Assembly (NCBI GenBank): GCA_002700285.1
Contig: PACT01000020.1
Location: 1 to 41,678 of the forward strand
Direction: 5' to 3'
From: Crocinitomicaceae bacterium
GTDB taxonomy: Bacteria > Bacteroidota > Bacteroidia > Flavobacteriales_D > Sanyastnellaceae
DNA: 41,678 nt
Positions 15,636 through 25,189 of the stretch are shown here, one piece after another. The first letter of the stretch is position 1; each line of letters opens with the position of its first letter. The notes beneath the pieces were generated by a model. That model saw only the letters and a program-made list of their open reading frames with translations. It ran no database searches and was not told the origin of the DNA. Position numbers and translations under genes: made by a program.

Positions 15636-18083
15636 TTAGTTAAAAAGGTCTGAATCGTCGAACCCATCAGAGTCGAAGGTATGTCCTTTTATAGATGCTT
15701 GCTCCTTGCAATCTAAAGTATCTACGCCAAGCGATTCTGGTCTTGTAAATTCTTCCCTTGAAAGTGCCACCCCCTCATCGGCGTACGTGTCTTTCATAAA
15801 AAACCCATAGATGGGGAGCGCTGTATTTGCTCCTTGCCCATAGCGGGTTGAAGAGAATCTTATCGTAGGGTCTTGCGCGCCCACCCAAACCCCGGTAACC
15901 AAATCAGGTGTTAGACCCATAAACCAGCCATCCGTATTGTTTTGTGTTGTGCCTGTTTTTCCAGCCATAGGGAATTTAATTCCGTCATAATCTCTTTTGT
16001 CAGAATCGTAACGCAGTCGAATTCCCGTCCCCATACGTTTCTGTAGCTCCTCGTTCCATGACCCGTCCACAACACCTTGCATCATTCTAATTACTTTATA
16101 AGATGTAAGCGCATCTAGTCCCTGTCTCATCTCTTGATTGGGCTCATAAATGGTGTTGCCATATCTATCCTCTACCCTGACTAAGAATGTAGGTTCAATA
16201 TAAACTCCTCCATTTACGAGGGAAGAATTTGCGGCAACCATCTCTTTTAAAGTGAGCTCAGCAACACCAAGTGCGATTGAAGGTACATTTGGAATGTCAC
16301 TTTTGATACCTAAGGCATGTGCCAACTTAATGACTCTGTCCGTCCCCAAATCCTTAATGATCTTGGCTGTTATTGTATTCATAGAATTTGCCAGTGCATA
16401 TTCTAAAGTCACGATCTCACCATATTTCATAGATGAGTTTTCTGGACACCATCTCGGGGGGTCATATCCCTCTGGAAGGTCAATGCATGTCACGTGATTG
16501 GGCAATTCATCACAAGAGTTCATCCCCATCCTCAAGGCTGTGGCGTAAACAAATGGTTTGAAGGTTGACCCCACTTGTCGTTTACTTAAATCAACATTGT
16601 CATACTGGAAAAACCGGTAGTCAATGCCACCCACCCAAGCTTTAATGTGACCCGAGGAAGGTTCTATTGCAAGCAGACCTGCATGCAAAGTCTTTTTGCG
16701 ATGAATAATGCTGTCCATAGGTGTGAGTATGGTATCTATTGGACCCGCGTGACTGAAAACTTTCATTTTTACGGGTTGGTGCATGGATTTATTGAACGCC
16801 TCCTTGCTGAGACCCATCCAAATATGACCGCATCCTTTTTTATCTGGCTCACATTTAAAGCCTTTGTCACCGTTTTCAAAACGGTAATCTTTTATGTAAA
16901 AAGCGGGCCTGTTGCATCCAGGGCAAAGCTGCCCATTTGCTTTTTTATATCTGTCCGAATCTCGTGTAGCAATGCCTAAAATGGTCTGCTTTACCGAAGG
17001 TTCTATACCGTCATAAAAGGGATAGGTCGCCTTATCTCTTTTTGCAAGGTCATTGTCAAAAGAAGCTTGTAATTCTCCCCCAAGGTGAGTGTTAACTGCG
17101 TTTTCTGCATATTTCTGGAGACGGCTATCTACAGTTGTGTGCACCTGAAGTCCGTCGCGATAGATACTATATGGAGAGCCATCAGCTTGACAAATCACGT
17201 AACTCCCGTCTCTGTTTTTTTCAGAGAAAACCTGCTTTAACTTCGCACGTAGTCTCTCTCGAAAATACGGAGCAGCACCTTCGTCGTGACTTACTTTCTG
17301 ATAGCTCAAAGTAATGGGCAAAGCTTTGAGCGAATCAGATACGGACGCTTCGAGATAACCGTATTTCTGCATTTGGTTAAGGACAACATTCCGACGCGTA
17401 GTCACAAGTTCCATCCTTCGCAATGGGTTGAAAAGTGCACTGTTCTTTAACATCCCCACAAGCATCGCGCACTCCTCAACATTCAAGTCCCCCACCTCCT
17501 TGTTAAAATAAATATTAGATGCACTTCGGATGCCGACAGCTTGATTTAAAAAATCATAGCGATTCAAATACATCGTCATGATTTCACCTTTGGTATAGTG
17601 ATGTTCTAGGCGTGATGCAATAATCCACTCTTTGGGTTTTTGAAGCAAGGCTCTTTCAAAAAAGGTTGTTGACTCGTACTCTTCAGTAAAGAGTAATTTT
17701 GCAAGCTGCTGCGTGATCGTAGAGCCTCCTCCACGTTTCCCTAAAAAGGCGATTGCACGACCTAATCCATAGAAGTCAACCCCAGCATGATTGAAATATC
17801 TCACATCTTCAGTAGAGATAAGCGCTTCTTTAAGATGGCTTGGCAATTCTTCATATCTGGCCTCAGATCGGTTTTCTTTGTAATAACTTCCAAGGACTTT
17901 GCCGTCCATTGTGTAAATCTTCGTTGCAAGGTAAGTGCTTGGATTTGCAAGGGTTTCTGTGTTTGGAAGGTCCCCTGCTAAGGCAAACATGACAAGCGCT
18001 CCTATTCCTATAAGAGGGCTTAATCCTGCTAAAAATAACAGCACTTTCCAAAGTGTTGTTCTGGGTTTTGATTGCTCACTCAT
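15636..18083 (-). CDS. Class A penicillin-binding protein (PBP1A) with a zinc-ribbon-like insertion
   Basis: The product from ATG 18083 has 815 residues; an ATG at 18104 would add a short polar stretch. One membrane helix (about 12-35) is followed by a GT51 glycosyltransferase domain (ISTEDVRYFNHAGVD, GGGSTITQQLAK) and a transpeptidase domain with STFK (S506, K509), SMN and KTGTT. It polymerises and cross-links peptidoglycan on the periplasmic side of the inner membrane. Between the domains is an unusual segment with C387-x2-C390-x20-C411-x6-C418, which looks like a zinc ribbon; most class A PBPs I know have no such module there. The C-terminus (QASIKGHTFDSDGFDD) is acidic. It heads an operon with scoA and scoB. 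Confidence 0.95.
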   Translation of the reverse strand: MSEQSKPRTTLWKVLLFLAGLSPLIGIGALVMFALAGDLPNTETLANPSTYLATKIYTMDGKVLGSYYKENRSEARYEELPSHLKEALISTEDVRYFNHAGVDFYGLGRAIAFLGKRGGGSTITQQLAKLLFTEEYESTTFFERALLQKPKEWIIASRLEHHYTKGEIMTMYLNRYDFLNQAVGIRSASNIYFNKEVGDLNVEECAMLVGMLKNSALFNPLRRMELVTTRRNVVLNQMQKYGYLEASVSDSLKALPITLSYQKVSHDEGAAPYFRERLRAKLKQVFSEKNRDGSYVICQADGSPYSIYRDGLQVHTTVDSRLQKYAENAVNTHLGGELQASFDNDLAKRDKATYPFYDGIEPSVKQTILGIATRDSDRYKKANGQLCPGCNRPAFYIKDYRFENGDKGFKCEPDKKGCGHIWMGLSKEAFNKSMHQPVKMKVFSHAGPIDTILTPMDSIIHRKKTLHAGLLAIEPSSGHIKAWVGGIDYRFFQYDNVDLSKRQVGSTFKPFVYATALRMGMNSCDELPNHVTCIDLPEGYDPPRWCPENSSMKYGEIVTLEYALANSMNTITAKIIKDLGTDRVIKLAHALGIKSDIPNVPSIALGVAELTLKEMVAANSSLVNGGVYIEPTFLVRVEDRYGNTIYEPNQEMRQGLDALTSYKVIRMMQGVVDGSWNEELQKRMGTGIRLRYDSDKRDYDGIKFPMAGKTGTTQNNTDGWFMGLTPDLVTGVWVGAQDPTIRFSSTRYGQGANTALPIYGFFMKDTYADEGVALSREEFTRPESLGVDTLDCKEQASIKGHTFDSDGFDDSDLFN

Positions 18084-18134
18084 AGGTCTGCAATATGCAC
18101 ACAACTGAGGTGATTATTTTAGAAATTCACATCC

Positions 18135-18168
18135 TTTGTCAGCATCGAAACGTGGAAAGCTATCTTTG
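18135..18168 (+). promoter_or_regulatory. Promoter of rseP, implying a leaderless transcript
   Basis: A perfect -7 box TATCTTTG (18161-18168) is preceded by TTTG (18135-18138) with 22 bases between. The rseP ATG is only 6 bases past the -7 box, so transcription would begin at or next to the start codon. Confidence 0.6.
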
Positions 18169-18173
18169 CCGCC

Positions 18174-19502
18174 ATGATTGCACTAATTAAAGGACTACAA
18201 CTCCTCCTAAGCCTCTCCCTCCTGGTCGTTCTACACGAGCTAGGTCACTATCTCGCAGCACGTTATTTCAAGACTCGCGTAGAAAAGTTTTACTTGTTTA
18301 TGAACCCTGGCTTCTCGCTTTTTAAAAAGCAAATCGGAGAAACAGAGTGGGGTATCGGCTGGCTTCCACTGGGAGGCTACGTAAAGATAAGTGGGATGAT
18401 CGACGAAAGTATGGACAAGGAACAGATGAAACTGCCGCCTAAACCATGGGAGTTTCGTTCTAAGCCAGCTTGGCAAAGATTGATCATCATGCTTGGTGGA
18501 ATCATTATGAATTTAATTGTTGGATTTCTGATTTACAGTATGGTATTGCTTGTTTGGGGCGAGACTGTACTCCCCAATAATTACGCTGTGAACGTCGATC
18601 CCCGAATGGAAACTTACGGATTTCAGAACGGGGACAACGTCGTTTCATTTAATGGTATTGCGCTAGAAACATTCCAAGATCTTCGCCGTACTCCGTTTTT
18701 TGAATCGGTTACTGAAGCAACGGTCATGCGAAATGGCAACGAAGTAGACCTTGCGTTTGACACAGAGTTAGGCCAAATCCTTGTCAACCAAGGCATCCGC
18801 AGGCCATTTTCTCTTCAGATTCCATCATTGGTGGACAGTATTATTCCCAACTCTCGTGCAGCTACGTCGGGGCTTTTGCCTGGCGATATGATCATTGCTG
18901 TAGATGACGTCAAGACGGGAAGTCAATTGATGACCGTCAATGCATTAGAGCGCAGACCCAATTCCCCGATTCTTTTATCTGTGGAACGTGATGGCGTAAA
19001 TCTGACACTCCCTGCAATGACTGACACAGCAGGTCATCTCGGATTTGTCTTTGCAACACCAGCTTCTTTTACCGATCTTTTTGTGCAAGATGAAATAACC
19101 TATTCGTTAGGTGAAGCATTCGTGAGTGGATTTTTCCTCGCAGGCTCTACACTTCAAGACTATGCCCTTTCTCTGCGGTTTCTAGCTTCCAAAGCTGGCG
19201 CCTCACAAGTCGGTTCATTGGTGACATTTGGAAGCATCTTTGACGGTGAATGGAACTGGCTCGTCTTCTGGCGGAACACTGCTTTTTTATCCCTCATCTT
19301 GGCCTTCATGAATCTGTTACCTATTCCTGCTCTCGATGGTGGTCATGTCGCATTTCTGCTGTATGAAATGATTGCAAGGAAACCTGCCCCTGAGAAAGTC
19401 ATGGAGGTTGCACAAGTCATCGGAATCACGCTATTGCTTGGGCTTATGGTGTTTGCGTTGGGCAATGATTTCTGGAGGCTTTTCACTGGAGGCTTTAATT
19501 AA
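18174..19502 (+). CDS. rseP: Site-2 intramembrane metalloprotease, RseP family
   Basis: This 442-residue M50 protease has the zinc motif HELGH at 21-25 in the first membrane helix. A second membrane region starts near residue 105 (MLGGIIMNLIVGF). Two PDZ-like segments lie in the middle (about 145-280), and the third metal ligand is in NLLPIPALDGGH (D388). Such proteases cut transmembrane anti-sigma factors after a site-1 cut, or clear signal-peptide remnants. The layout and length match RseP of the Bacteroidetes. It lies divergent from the PBP1A gene and 41 bases before the antiporter gene. Confidence 0.95.
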   Translation: MIALIKGLQLLLSLSLLVVLHELGHYLAARYFKTRVEKFYLFMNPGFSLFKKQIGETEWGIGWLPLGGYVKISGMIDESMDKEQMKLPPKPWEFRSKPAWQRLIIMLGGIIMNLIVGFLIYSMVLLVWGETVLPNNYAVNVDPRMETYGFQNGDNVVSFNGIALETFQDLRRTPFFESVTEATVMRNGNEVDLAFDTELGQILVNQGIRRPFSLQIPSLVDSIIPNSRAATSGLLPGDMIIAVDDVKTGSQLMTVNALERRPNSPILLSVERDGVNLTLPAMTDTAGHLGFVFATPASFTDLFVQDEITYSLGEAFVSGFFLAGSTLQDYALSLRFLASKAGASQVGSLVTFGSIFDGEWNWLVFWRNTAFLSLILAFMNLLPIPALDGGHVAFLLYEMIARKPAPEKVMEVAQVIGITLLLGLMVFALGNDFWRLFTGGFN

Positions 19503-19543
19503 TGACACAAAACTTTTAATACAGAAAGTTATATCTTGGGCCT

Positions 19544-20902
19544 ATGCTCAACTCTGTCCTAGAACTTTTTTCATTAGATGATATCGGAGCGTTTTCGTTG
19601 GTTATCGGCGGAAGCATAATTATTATCCTTTCTTATTTTGCGAATCTTCTCGCAAAAAGAACAAACATCCCATCTGTTTTAGTGCTGATCGCCATGGGAG
19701 TGCTGATTCGCCAGGGCTTGTCTGCTTTGGGAATGGAGGAAATCCCATATGAATCCCTCGCCCTTGAATTGCTGGGCACTGTAGGGCTTATTTTCATTGT
19801 GCTTGAAGCTGCTCTCGATCTAGAATTGTCTGAGAAAAAACTACCGCTCATCCTGAAAAGTGCCTCTCTTGCTCTTGTTTCGTTAGGCGCAAGCACCCTA
19901 GGGATTGCCGCCTTATTGTTTTACTCCGTTGGCTTGGCGTGGTTCACCGCTGTCGTTTATGCGATTCCACTGTCCATCATGAGCAGCGCGATTATTATCC
20001 CATCTGTAGGTGGACTTTCTTTAGAGAGAAAAGATTTCATGGTCTACGAAAGCACCTTCTCTGATATCTGGGGGATCATGGCATTTTATCTGGTTTTAGG
20101 AAACCAGGACGCAACGGGGGCTGGCGAGGTCATAAAATCAATCGTCATCAATCTAGGAGCATCTCTGATCATCTCTGTTGCTGTGAGTTACCTTTTGGTT
20201 TACGTCCTCCAAAAGATCACAAGTTCTGTCAAGCTATTCCTTTCTATTGCTGTGCTCATCTTAATCTATTCCATACAAAAGTTGCTTCACTTAAGTCCAT
20301 TAATTCTTATTCTCATTTTTGGACTTATGCTCAACAATCACAAAATATTTTTCGCCAATATTTTTAAGAATAAAGAAGGAGAGAGTTGGCTTGGAAGGCT
20401 CCTTAATGATGAGAAAATGGCCGGCTTACGTCATGACTTTCACCTTCTTACGCTAGAAAGTGCATTTGTAATCCGAACTTTTTTCTTCGTCCTGTTCGGG
20501 GCAACCGTCGTTCTTGCCTCTCTTACAGATATTGAAGTTTTATTCTACGGTTTAACGATCTCGGTCATCCTTTATGTGACACGATTTGTATTCCTGCGAA
20601 TATTCAGACCTGAAGATCCCGTGTCTTTGTTGTATATCGCTCCACGAGGCCTCATCACCATCCTTCTGTTTTTCCAAATTGGCTCAAACTACACAGAACT
20701 TGTCGACGCATCATTCAATGGTGGCATTCTTCTTGTTGTCATTCTTGTAACATGCATTATTATGACGCTCTCACTAATGCAAAAAGGAAAAGGAATCGAA
20801 CCTGTAGACGTAAATACTGGACCGTATCTTCAATTCGACGCTAAAGACGAGAATAGCAATCTCCCGGAAGACGTTCAACCATCTGAAGCGTCTCAAGAAT
20901 AA
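19544..20902 (+). CDS. Cation/proton antiporter (CPA superfamily)
   Basis: This 452-residue protein is hydrophobic for about its first 410 residues, with some 12 membrane helices of the Na+/H+ exchanger fold. An acidic pair in a central helix (VYESTFSDIWGIM) fits the ion-binding position of this superfamily. A polar tail of about 40 residues (TGPYLQFDAKDENSN...) faces the cytoplasm; no RCK/TrkA-N domain is fused. It probably exchanges Na+ or K+ for H+ across the inner membrane; the ion cannot be assigned from sequence. Its last 62 bases overlap the 3' end of dprA on the other strand. Confidence 0.9.
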   Translation: MLNSVLELFSLDDIGAFSLVIGGSIIIILSYFANLLAKRTNIPSVLVLIAMGVLIRQGLSALGMEEIPYESLALELLGTVGLIFIVLEAALDLELSEKKLPLILKSASLALVSLGASTLGIAALLFYSVGLAWFTAVVYAIPLSIMSSAIIIPSVGGLSLERKDFMVYESTFSDIWGIMAFYLVLGNQDATGAGEVIKSIVINLGASLIISVAVSYLLVYVLQKITSSVKLFLSIAVLILIYSIQKLLHLSPLILILIFGLMLNNHKIFFANIFKNKEGESWLGRLLNDEKMAGLRHDFHLLTLESAFVIRTFFFVLFGATVVLASLTDIEVLFYGLTISVILYVTRFVFLRIFRPEDPVSLLYIAPRGLITILLFFQIGSNYTELVDASFNGGILLVVILVTCIIMTLSLMQKGKGIEPVDVNTGPYLQFDAKDENSNLPEDVQPSEASQE

Positions 20903-21935
20903 AAAGTCGGGTTCGAATAATTTTAATGTTTGTTTTAAGTTTTTTACTTAATTCAAACGCAGAAATTGTGTTTACGCTCACTTCTTTGTATACCGATTTA
21001 CATGGCTCTGGAATGCATTCCAGCGCAAAATCTAGGTTTGCTTTAGCTGCCTTTTTGACATCATTCATTTCGTTTTTGGTTCTTCTCATTGCGGGGACTT
21101 CGCGATGTAGTTGTCTCATCCATTGAGCCATTGTCTTAATTGCAAACCCTTTGTTCTCTGAGATGACACGTCTGTTCCCATCCCACCGTTTCATATATGC
21201 ATTGGGCGGTTGAAATGCATACGTTGCCCTTCCATAGTCAAGGGCGAGTTTAAGCGAAATCATCGATCCCCCAGATTCTGGACTTTCAGCCAAAACTGTT
21301 CCGACACAAAGCCCCACTAAAATCCTATTTCTCGCGGCAAACATCCATTTCAAAACATTCGTGCCCGGAGGGTGTTCGGAAATCCACGCCCCACCCTTGT
21401 CAAGGATTTCATGAGCCAGACGGACATTGCTTTTTGGATGAATTCGATCCAATCCGTGCGCAAAGACTGCAACTGATTTTAAGCCATAAAATACAGCAGC
21501 TTTGTGAGCAGATGTATCAATACCACGGGCCATACCACTTACCAATGGAAAACCATTCTTGGCCATTTGATCGACTGCCATTTCTGCAAATCTTTTTCCT
21601 TCTTCGCTACAATTTCGGGTGCCCACCACCGCTATGGCTTTGTCAATTTCTTGGGGAATTGTTCCTTTCACGTAAATCACGACTGGCGCATCACAAATAT
21701 TGCGGAGATTGAATGGGTAGTCCTTGCAGTGGCATGAAACAACTCTTGCCCCCAAATTGGTGACTTGTTGATTAATCTCTTCCGCCCTTTGAAACAATGT
21801 GTGCCTCATGCCTCGAGGGATTGATTCAAAGGCTTTTTTTGGAGATCCGTGAATTTTTATCAAATCAGTAAGTCCTTTCGGGCCCAAATTCTCAACCAAT
21901 GTTAATGCAAGGAGAAAATGTACATGAGGTTTCAT
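20841..21935 (-). CDS. dprA: DNA-processing protein DprA
   Basis: This 364-residue protein has a short helical N-terminal domain (1-70) and a Rossmann-like core. The core contains VVGTRNCSEEGKRFA (103-117), SGMARGIDTSAHKAA, FAHGLDRIHP, ISEHPPG, ARNRI and LAESPESGGS. A C-terminal winged-helix-like domain follows (about 305-364). DprA loads RecA on incoming single-stranded DNA during natural transformation. The C-terminal domain runs to the stop at 20841, so the 62-base antisense overlap with the antiporter gene is real coding on both strands. The com genes needed for uptake are not in this window. Confidence 0.94.
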   Translation of the reverse strand: MKPHVHFLLALTLVENLGPKGLTDLIKIHGSPKKAFESIPRGMRHTLFQRAEEINQQVTNLGARVVSCHCKDYPFNLRNICDAPVVIYVKGTIPQEIDKAIAVVGTRNCSEEGKRFAEMAVDQMAKNGFPLVSGMARGIDTSAHKAAVFYGLKSVAVFAHGLDRIHPKSNVRLAHEILDKGGAWISEHPPGTNVLKWMFAARNRILVGLCVGTVLAESPESGGSMISLKLALDYGRATYAFQPPNAYMKRWDGNRRVISENKGFAIKTMAQWMRQLHREVPAMRRTKNEMNDVKKAAKANLDFALECIPEPCKSVYKEVSVNTISAFELSKKLKTNIKIIRTRLFILETLQMVERLPGDCYSRL

Positions 21936-22028
21936 GAGGTAAATCTCTGCGTATTCAACATCTTTTTCTTGTGAGAAATGATAAGTGTGATAGAAGAATT
22001 TATCAACGTTTGTGAGATTTCCCCTTGA

Positions 22029-24443
22029 ATGTATTTACTTCGACAAATGCAAAAGATCGTTTTCATCATTTGTTTGGCTTTCATGTCAACAGCAATAGGG
22101 GTTCAGGCCCAAACAGTTTCTGGGATTATCTCCAATACCGCAGGAGAGCCCACTCCGGGATCATATATCACCAGCGGGACAAATACCGTCGCCAGTGGGT
22201 TTGATGGGAAATACACGCTCCAACTTTCACCAGGCACGCATAAAATCTCATGTTCATTTATAGGGATGGCCACACAAAGCAAAAGTTTCTCACTAAATGA
22301 AGGTCAGAATGTGGTTTGGGATGTGGTTTTAGAAACCGAAGCGCGAGTGTTAGATATGGCGGTTGTTTCTGCGGGACGTTTCGAACAAAGCGTTGCCGAA
22401 GTGACTGTTTCTCTTGAGGTTTTACAGCCTGTGCTCGTTGAAAGCAAAGCAACCACTTCGTTGGAGTCGGCGCTGGAGCAAGTGCCTGGGGTAAGCATGG
22501 TGGATGGTGAGCCACAGATTCGGTCTGGGAGTGGATTCAGCTATGGTGCGGGGTCACGCGTCATGATTATGGTGGACGATTTGCCAGTTTTGAGTGGAGA
22601 TGCTGGGCGCCCTTCATGGAGTTTCCTGCCCCTGGAAAACCTAGAGCAAATTGAGGTAATTAAAGGTGCAAGCTCTGTCTTATACGGAAGTGCTGCTTTA
22701 AGCGGAGTGATTAACATAAGAACACGATTCCCAGACGCAAGGCCATTGACCCGAGTGTCTGTTCAGCATGGTGTCTTCTCTGATCCGAGATCGACATCAT
22801 CTGTGTATTGGGACAGCCCACTTCAACAGACGAACGTCCGCTTTCTACACAGCAGACAATTGGGCGGATGGGACATTGTCATTGGGGGAAATCTGCTGGG
22901 AGACGATGGGTACAAGGGGCCTGCCATAGCGCTAGATTCATTAAACGTTCCCATTGACACAAATACGACGGGCTACAATCCTTTTTCTGTCGATCGATAT
23001 GGCGCAAATGCACAGGCGAGATTTAATATTAATCTTCGCAGGCGAGACAGTTCAATCCCAGGACTGACATACGGTGTGAGTACAAATTGGCAGAAAGGGG
23101 AATCATTAAACACCTTGATTTGGGAACATGCATCAACCGGGCTTTACAGCAGCTATGCTGGAGCCGCTACCAGAACCAAGCAGCTTGTAGGGACCGTTGA
23201 CCCCTTTGTCGAATACTTAAGTCCTTCTGGGGTGAGGACAAGTTTTCGCAACCGATGGCAACACCTTGTGAACGACAACAACAATGGCCAAGGAAACAAC
23301 AGCGATGTTTTTTACTCTGAGCTACAAACCCAAAAAGTGGGGGCTTGGGGGATGGAAAAAATGGCCCTTACTGGGGGTATCGTGCATCAGTATACAAAAG
23401 GCGAAGCACAACTTTATACTGGAGGAAGTGAAGATGGAATCAACACCGCAAGAAATATCGCTGGATATCTTCAGTTGGATCAGCCCATAGGCGAGCAAAT
23501 CAACTTGTCTGCCGGAATGAGATACGAATACTTTGCAATCAATGACGATTCTGAGGGCAAGCCTGTATTTCGAGCAGGGGCAAACTTCCAAGTTGCAGAA
23601 GAAACTTACTTACGGAGTAGCTTTGGTCAAGGATTTAGATTTCCAACAATCGCAGAGAAATACATCCGAACTGGATTGGGCGATTTACAGGTTTATCCCA
23701 ATCAAAACCTCAACCCTGAGTCCTCTACAAGTATAGAAATCGCCGTGAAGCAAGGCATTAAATTGGGTGGGTTTTTGGGGTATTTAGATGTTGCCGTTTT
23801 CCAACAGAAATATACCGACTTCATTGAATTCACATTTGGGACTTGGGCGGAATCTGAGGGAATTGATAACTTGTTTGGTCTGGGATTTAGAAGTTTAAAT
23901 ACAGGTGAAAGTCAAGTGCGGGGTGTCGAAGTATCACTCATGGGACAAGCCAAATGGGGTTCGAACGATCAGCATTCATTAGATATTTTAACTGGATACA
24001 CATATACAAATCCCATCAGTCTAACTCCCGAATACAATTACGGCGAGGGCGTGACGACAACCTATCTTGGGACCAGTTACGACACCACTGGGCACATCCT
24101 CAAATACCGCTCACCACATCTTGTACGATTCGATGCGCAATGGACGCATCCGAAAGGGTTTGTTGGTATAAGCGCTCGATACCAAAGTGTGTTGCAGAAC
24201 TTTGATAAGGCATTTGTCACTTTTGAAGAGCTTGAGTTTGTTGACTGGGGGCTTCGTAATTGGCTTGAAGACCACCCTACATTGCCATGGATTATAGACC
24301 TCAGGGTAGGCTTTAATGTGAATGAAAATTCTCAGCTTTCTGTCGTCGTAAGCAATCTTTTAAACGAGGAGTATAGTATTAGGCCTTTGGCCATTGAAGC
24401 GCCTCGATTGGTGAACGTCGTGTACACTTACGAAATTGAATAA
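22029..24443 (+). CDS. TonB-dependent outer-membrane receptor
   Basis: The 804-residue receptor has a signal peptide ending in GVQAQ (residue 28). ATG 22047 gives an equally good, shorter one. A carboxypeptidase-regulatory-like domain (about 29-110), a plug (about 115-235, with VEVIKGASSVLYGS-like sequence IEVIKGASSVLYGS) and a 22-strand-type barrel follow. It transports an unknown ligand in a TonB/ExbBD-dependent way; the plug and barrel resemble siderophore/cobalamin-type receptors rather than SusC glycan receptors, and no SusD partner is adjacent. The stop overlaps the kdsB start (TAATG), so the LPS-precursor gene is translationally coupled to it. Confidence 0.93.
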   Translation: MYLLRQMQKIVFIICLAFMSTAIGVQAQTVSGIISNTAGEPTPGSYITSGTNTVASGFDGKYTLQLSPGTHKISCSFIGMATQSKSFSLNEGQNVVWDVVLETEARVLDMAVVSAGRFEQSVAEVTVSLEVLQPVLVESKATTSLESALEQVPGVSMVDGEPQIRSGSGFSYGAGSRVMIMVDDLPVLSGDAGRPSWSFLPLENLEQIEVIKGASSVLYGSAALSGVINIRTRFPDARPLTRVSVQHGVFSDPRSTSSVYWDSPLQQTNVRFLHSRQLGGWDIVIGGNLLGDDGYKGPAIALDSLNVPIDTNTTGYNPFSVDRYGANAQARFNINLRRRDSSIPGLTYGVSTNWQKGESLNTLIWEHASTGLYSSYAGAATRTKQLVGTVDPFVEYLSPSGVRTSFRNRWQHLVNDNNNGQGNNSDVFYSELQTQKVGAWGMEKMALTGGIVHQYTKGEAQLYTGGSEDGINTARNIAGYLQLDQPIGEQINLSAGMRYEYFAINDDSEGKPVFRAGANFQVAEETYLRSSFGQGFRFPTIAEKYIRTGLGDLQVYPNQNLNPESSTSIEIAVKQGIKLGGFLGYLDVAVFQQKYTDFIEFTFGTWAESEGIDNLFGLGFRSLNTGESQVRGVEVSLMGQAKWGSNDQHSLDILTGYTYTNPISLTPEYNYGEGVTTTYLGTSYDTTGHILKYRSPHLVRFDAQWTHPKGFVGISARYQSVLQNFDKAFVTFEELEFVDWGLRNWLEDHPTLPWIIDLRVGFNVNENSQLSVVVSNLLNEEYSIRPLAIEAPRLVNVVYTYEIE

Positions 24444-25174
24444 TGAATATTGTCGCCATCATCCCCGCTAGATTTGGTTCAACGCGCTTCCCTGGCAAAC
24501 CGCTGGCACTTGTAGGAGGAGTTACGATGATTGAACGTGTTGTGCGAAGAGTTGAGGGGTCGAACGTCGTCGACAGGGTTGTCGTTGCGACAGACGACAA
24601 GAGGATTGAAGCGGCCGTTAAAAAATTTGGCGGAGAAGTCGTAATGACGCCTGTCGATTGCCCAAACGGCACCTTTAGATGTCAGGCTGTGATTGAACAC
24701 CTTGACCCCAAACCAGATGCCATTCTTAATGTCCAAGGTGATGAACCTTTTGTACACCCTGAACAGCTCAAAGAACTTGTCCATTTGATTCGAAAGCCTG
24801 GAGCATCCATCGCCACACTTGCAATTCCAATGCAACCTTCAGATCCTGGCAGAGAGGATGTAAACCGAGTAAAGGTTGTGCGGAATTTGAATGGGAGAGC
24901 GCTGTATTTTAGCCGAAGTCCTATTCCCCACTCAGAAGGTCCTTGGTTACAGCACGTCGGGTTATACGCATTTACCACAAGCGCTCTGGAGGCCCTTGTT
25001 GAACTGCACCCCACGAAATTGGAAGAGAGAGAAAGCCTCGAGCAGCTTCGCTGGCTGGCACATGGATGGGGGATCGATGTGGGCACAACAAATCACCGCA
25101 CACCATCGGTTGACACACCTGATGATTTAAAAAAAATAGAGTCACTGTTAGGTAATGGTTGGTCAGTGGACTGA
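24443..25174 (+). CDS. kdsB: 3-deoxy-manno-octulosonate cytidylyltransferase
   Basis: This is a 243-residue enzyme (E. coli 248). The nucleotide-binding start IPARFGSTRFPGKPLA lies at 7-22, followed by VVATDD and NVQGDEPFV. It activates Kdo with CTP to give CMP-Kdo, the donor for lipid A-Kdo in the LPS inner core. It overlaps the upstream receptor gene by one base and is followed after 15 bases by an S9 peptidase gene. Confidence 0.95.
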   Translation: MNIVAIIPARFGSTRFPGKPLALVGGVTMIERVVRRVEGSNVVDRVVVATDDKRIEAAVKKFGGEVVMTPVDCPNGTFRCQAVIEHLDPKPDAILNVQGDEPFVHPEQLKELVHLIRKPGASIATLAIPMQPSDPGREDVNRVKVVRNLNGRALYFSRSPIPHSEGPWLQHVGLYAFTTSALEALVELHPTKLEERESLEQLRWLAHGWGIDVGTTNHRTPSVDTPDDLKKIESLLGNGWSVD

Positions 25175-25189
25175 GAGTATCTTAGCCAC

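Noticed and set aside
15636-18104. ATG at 18104 as PBP1A start
   Set aside because: It adds a Cys-containing heptapeptide before MSEQSKPRTTLWK, which is the normal cytoplasmic start before the membrane helix.
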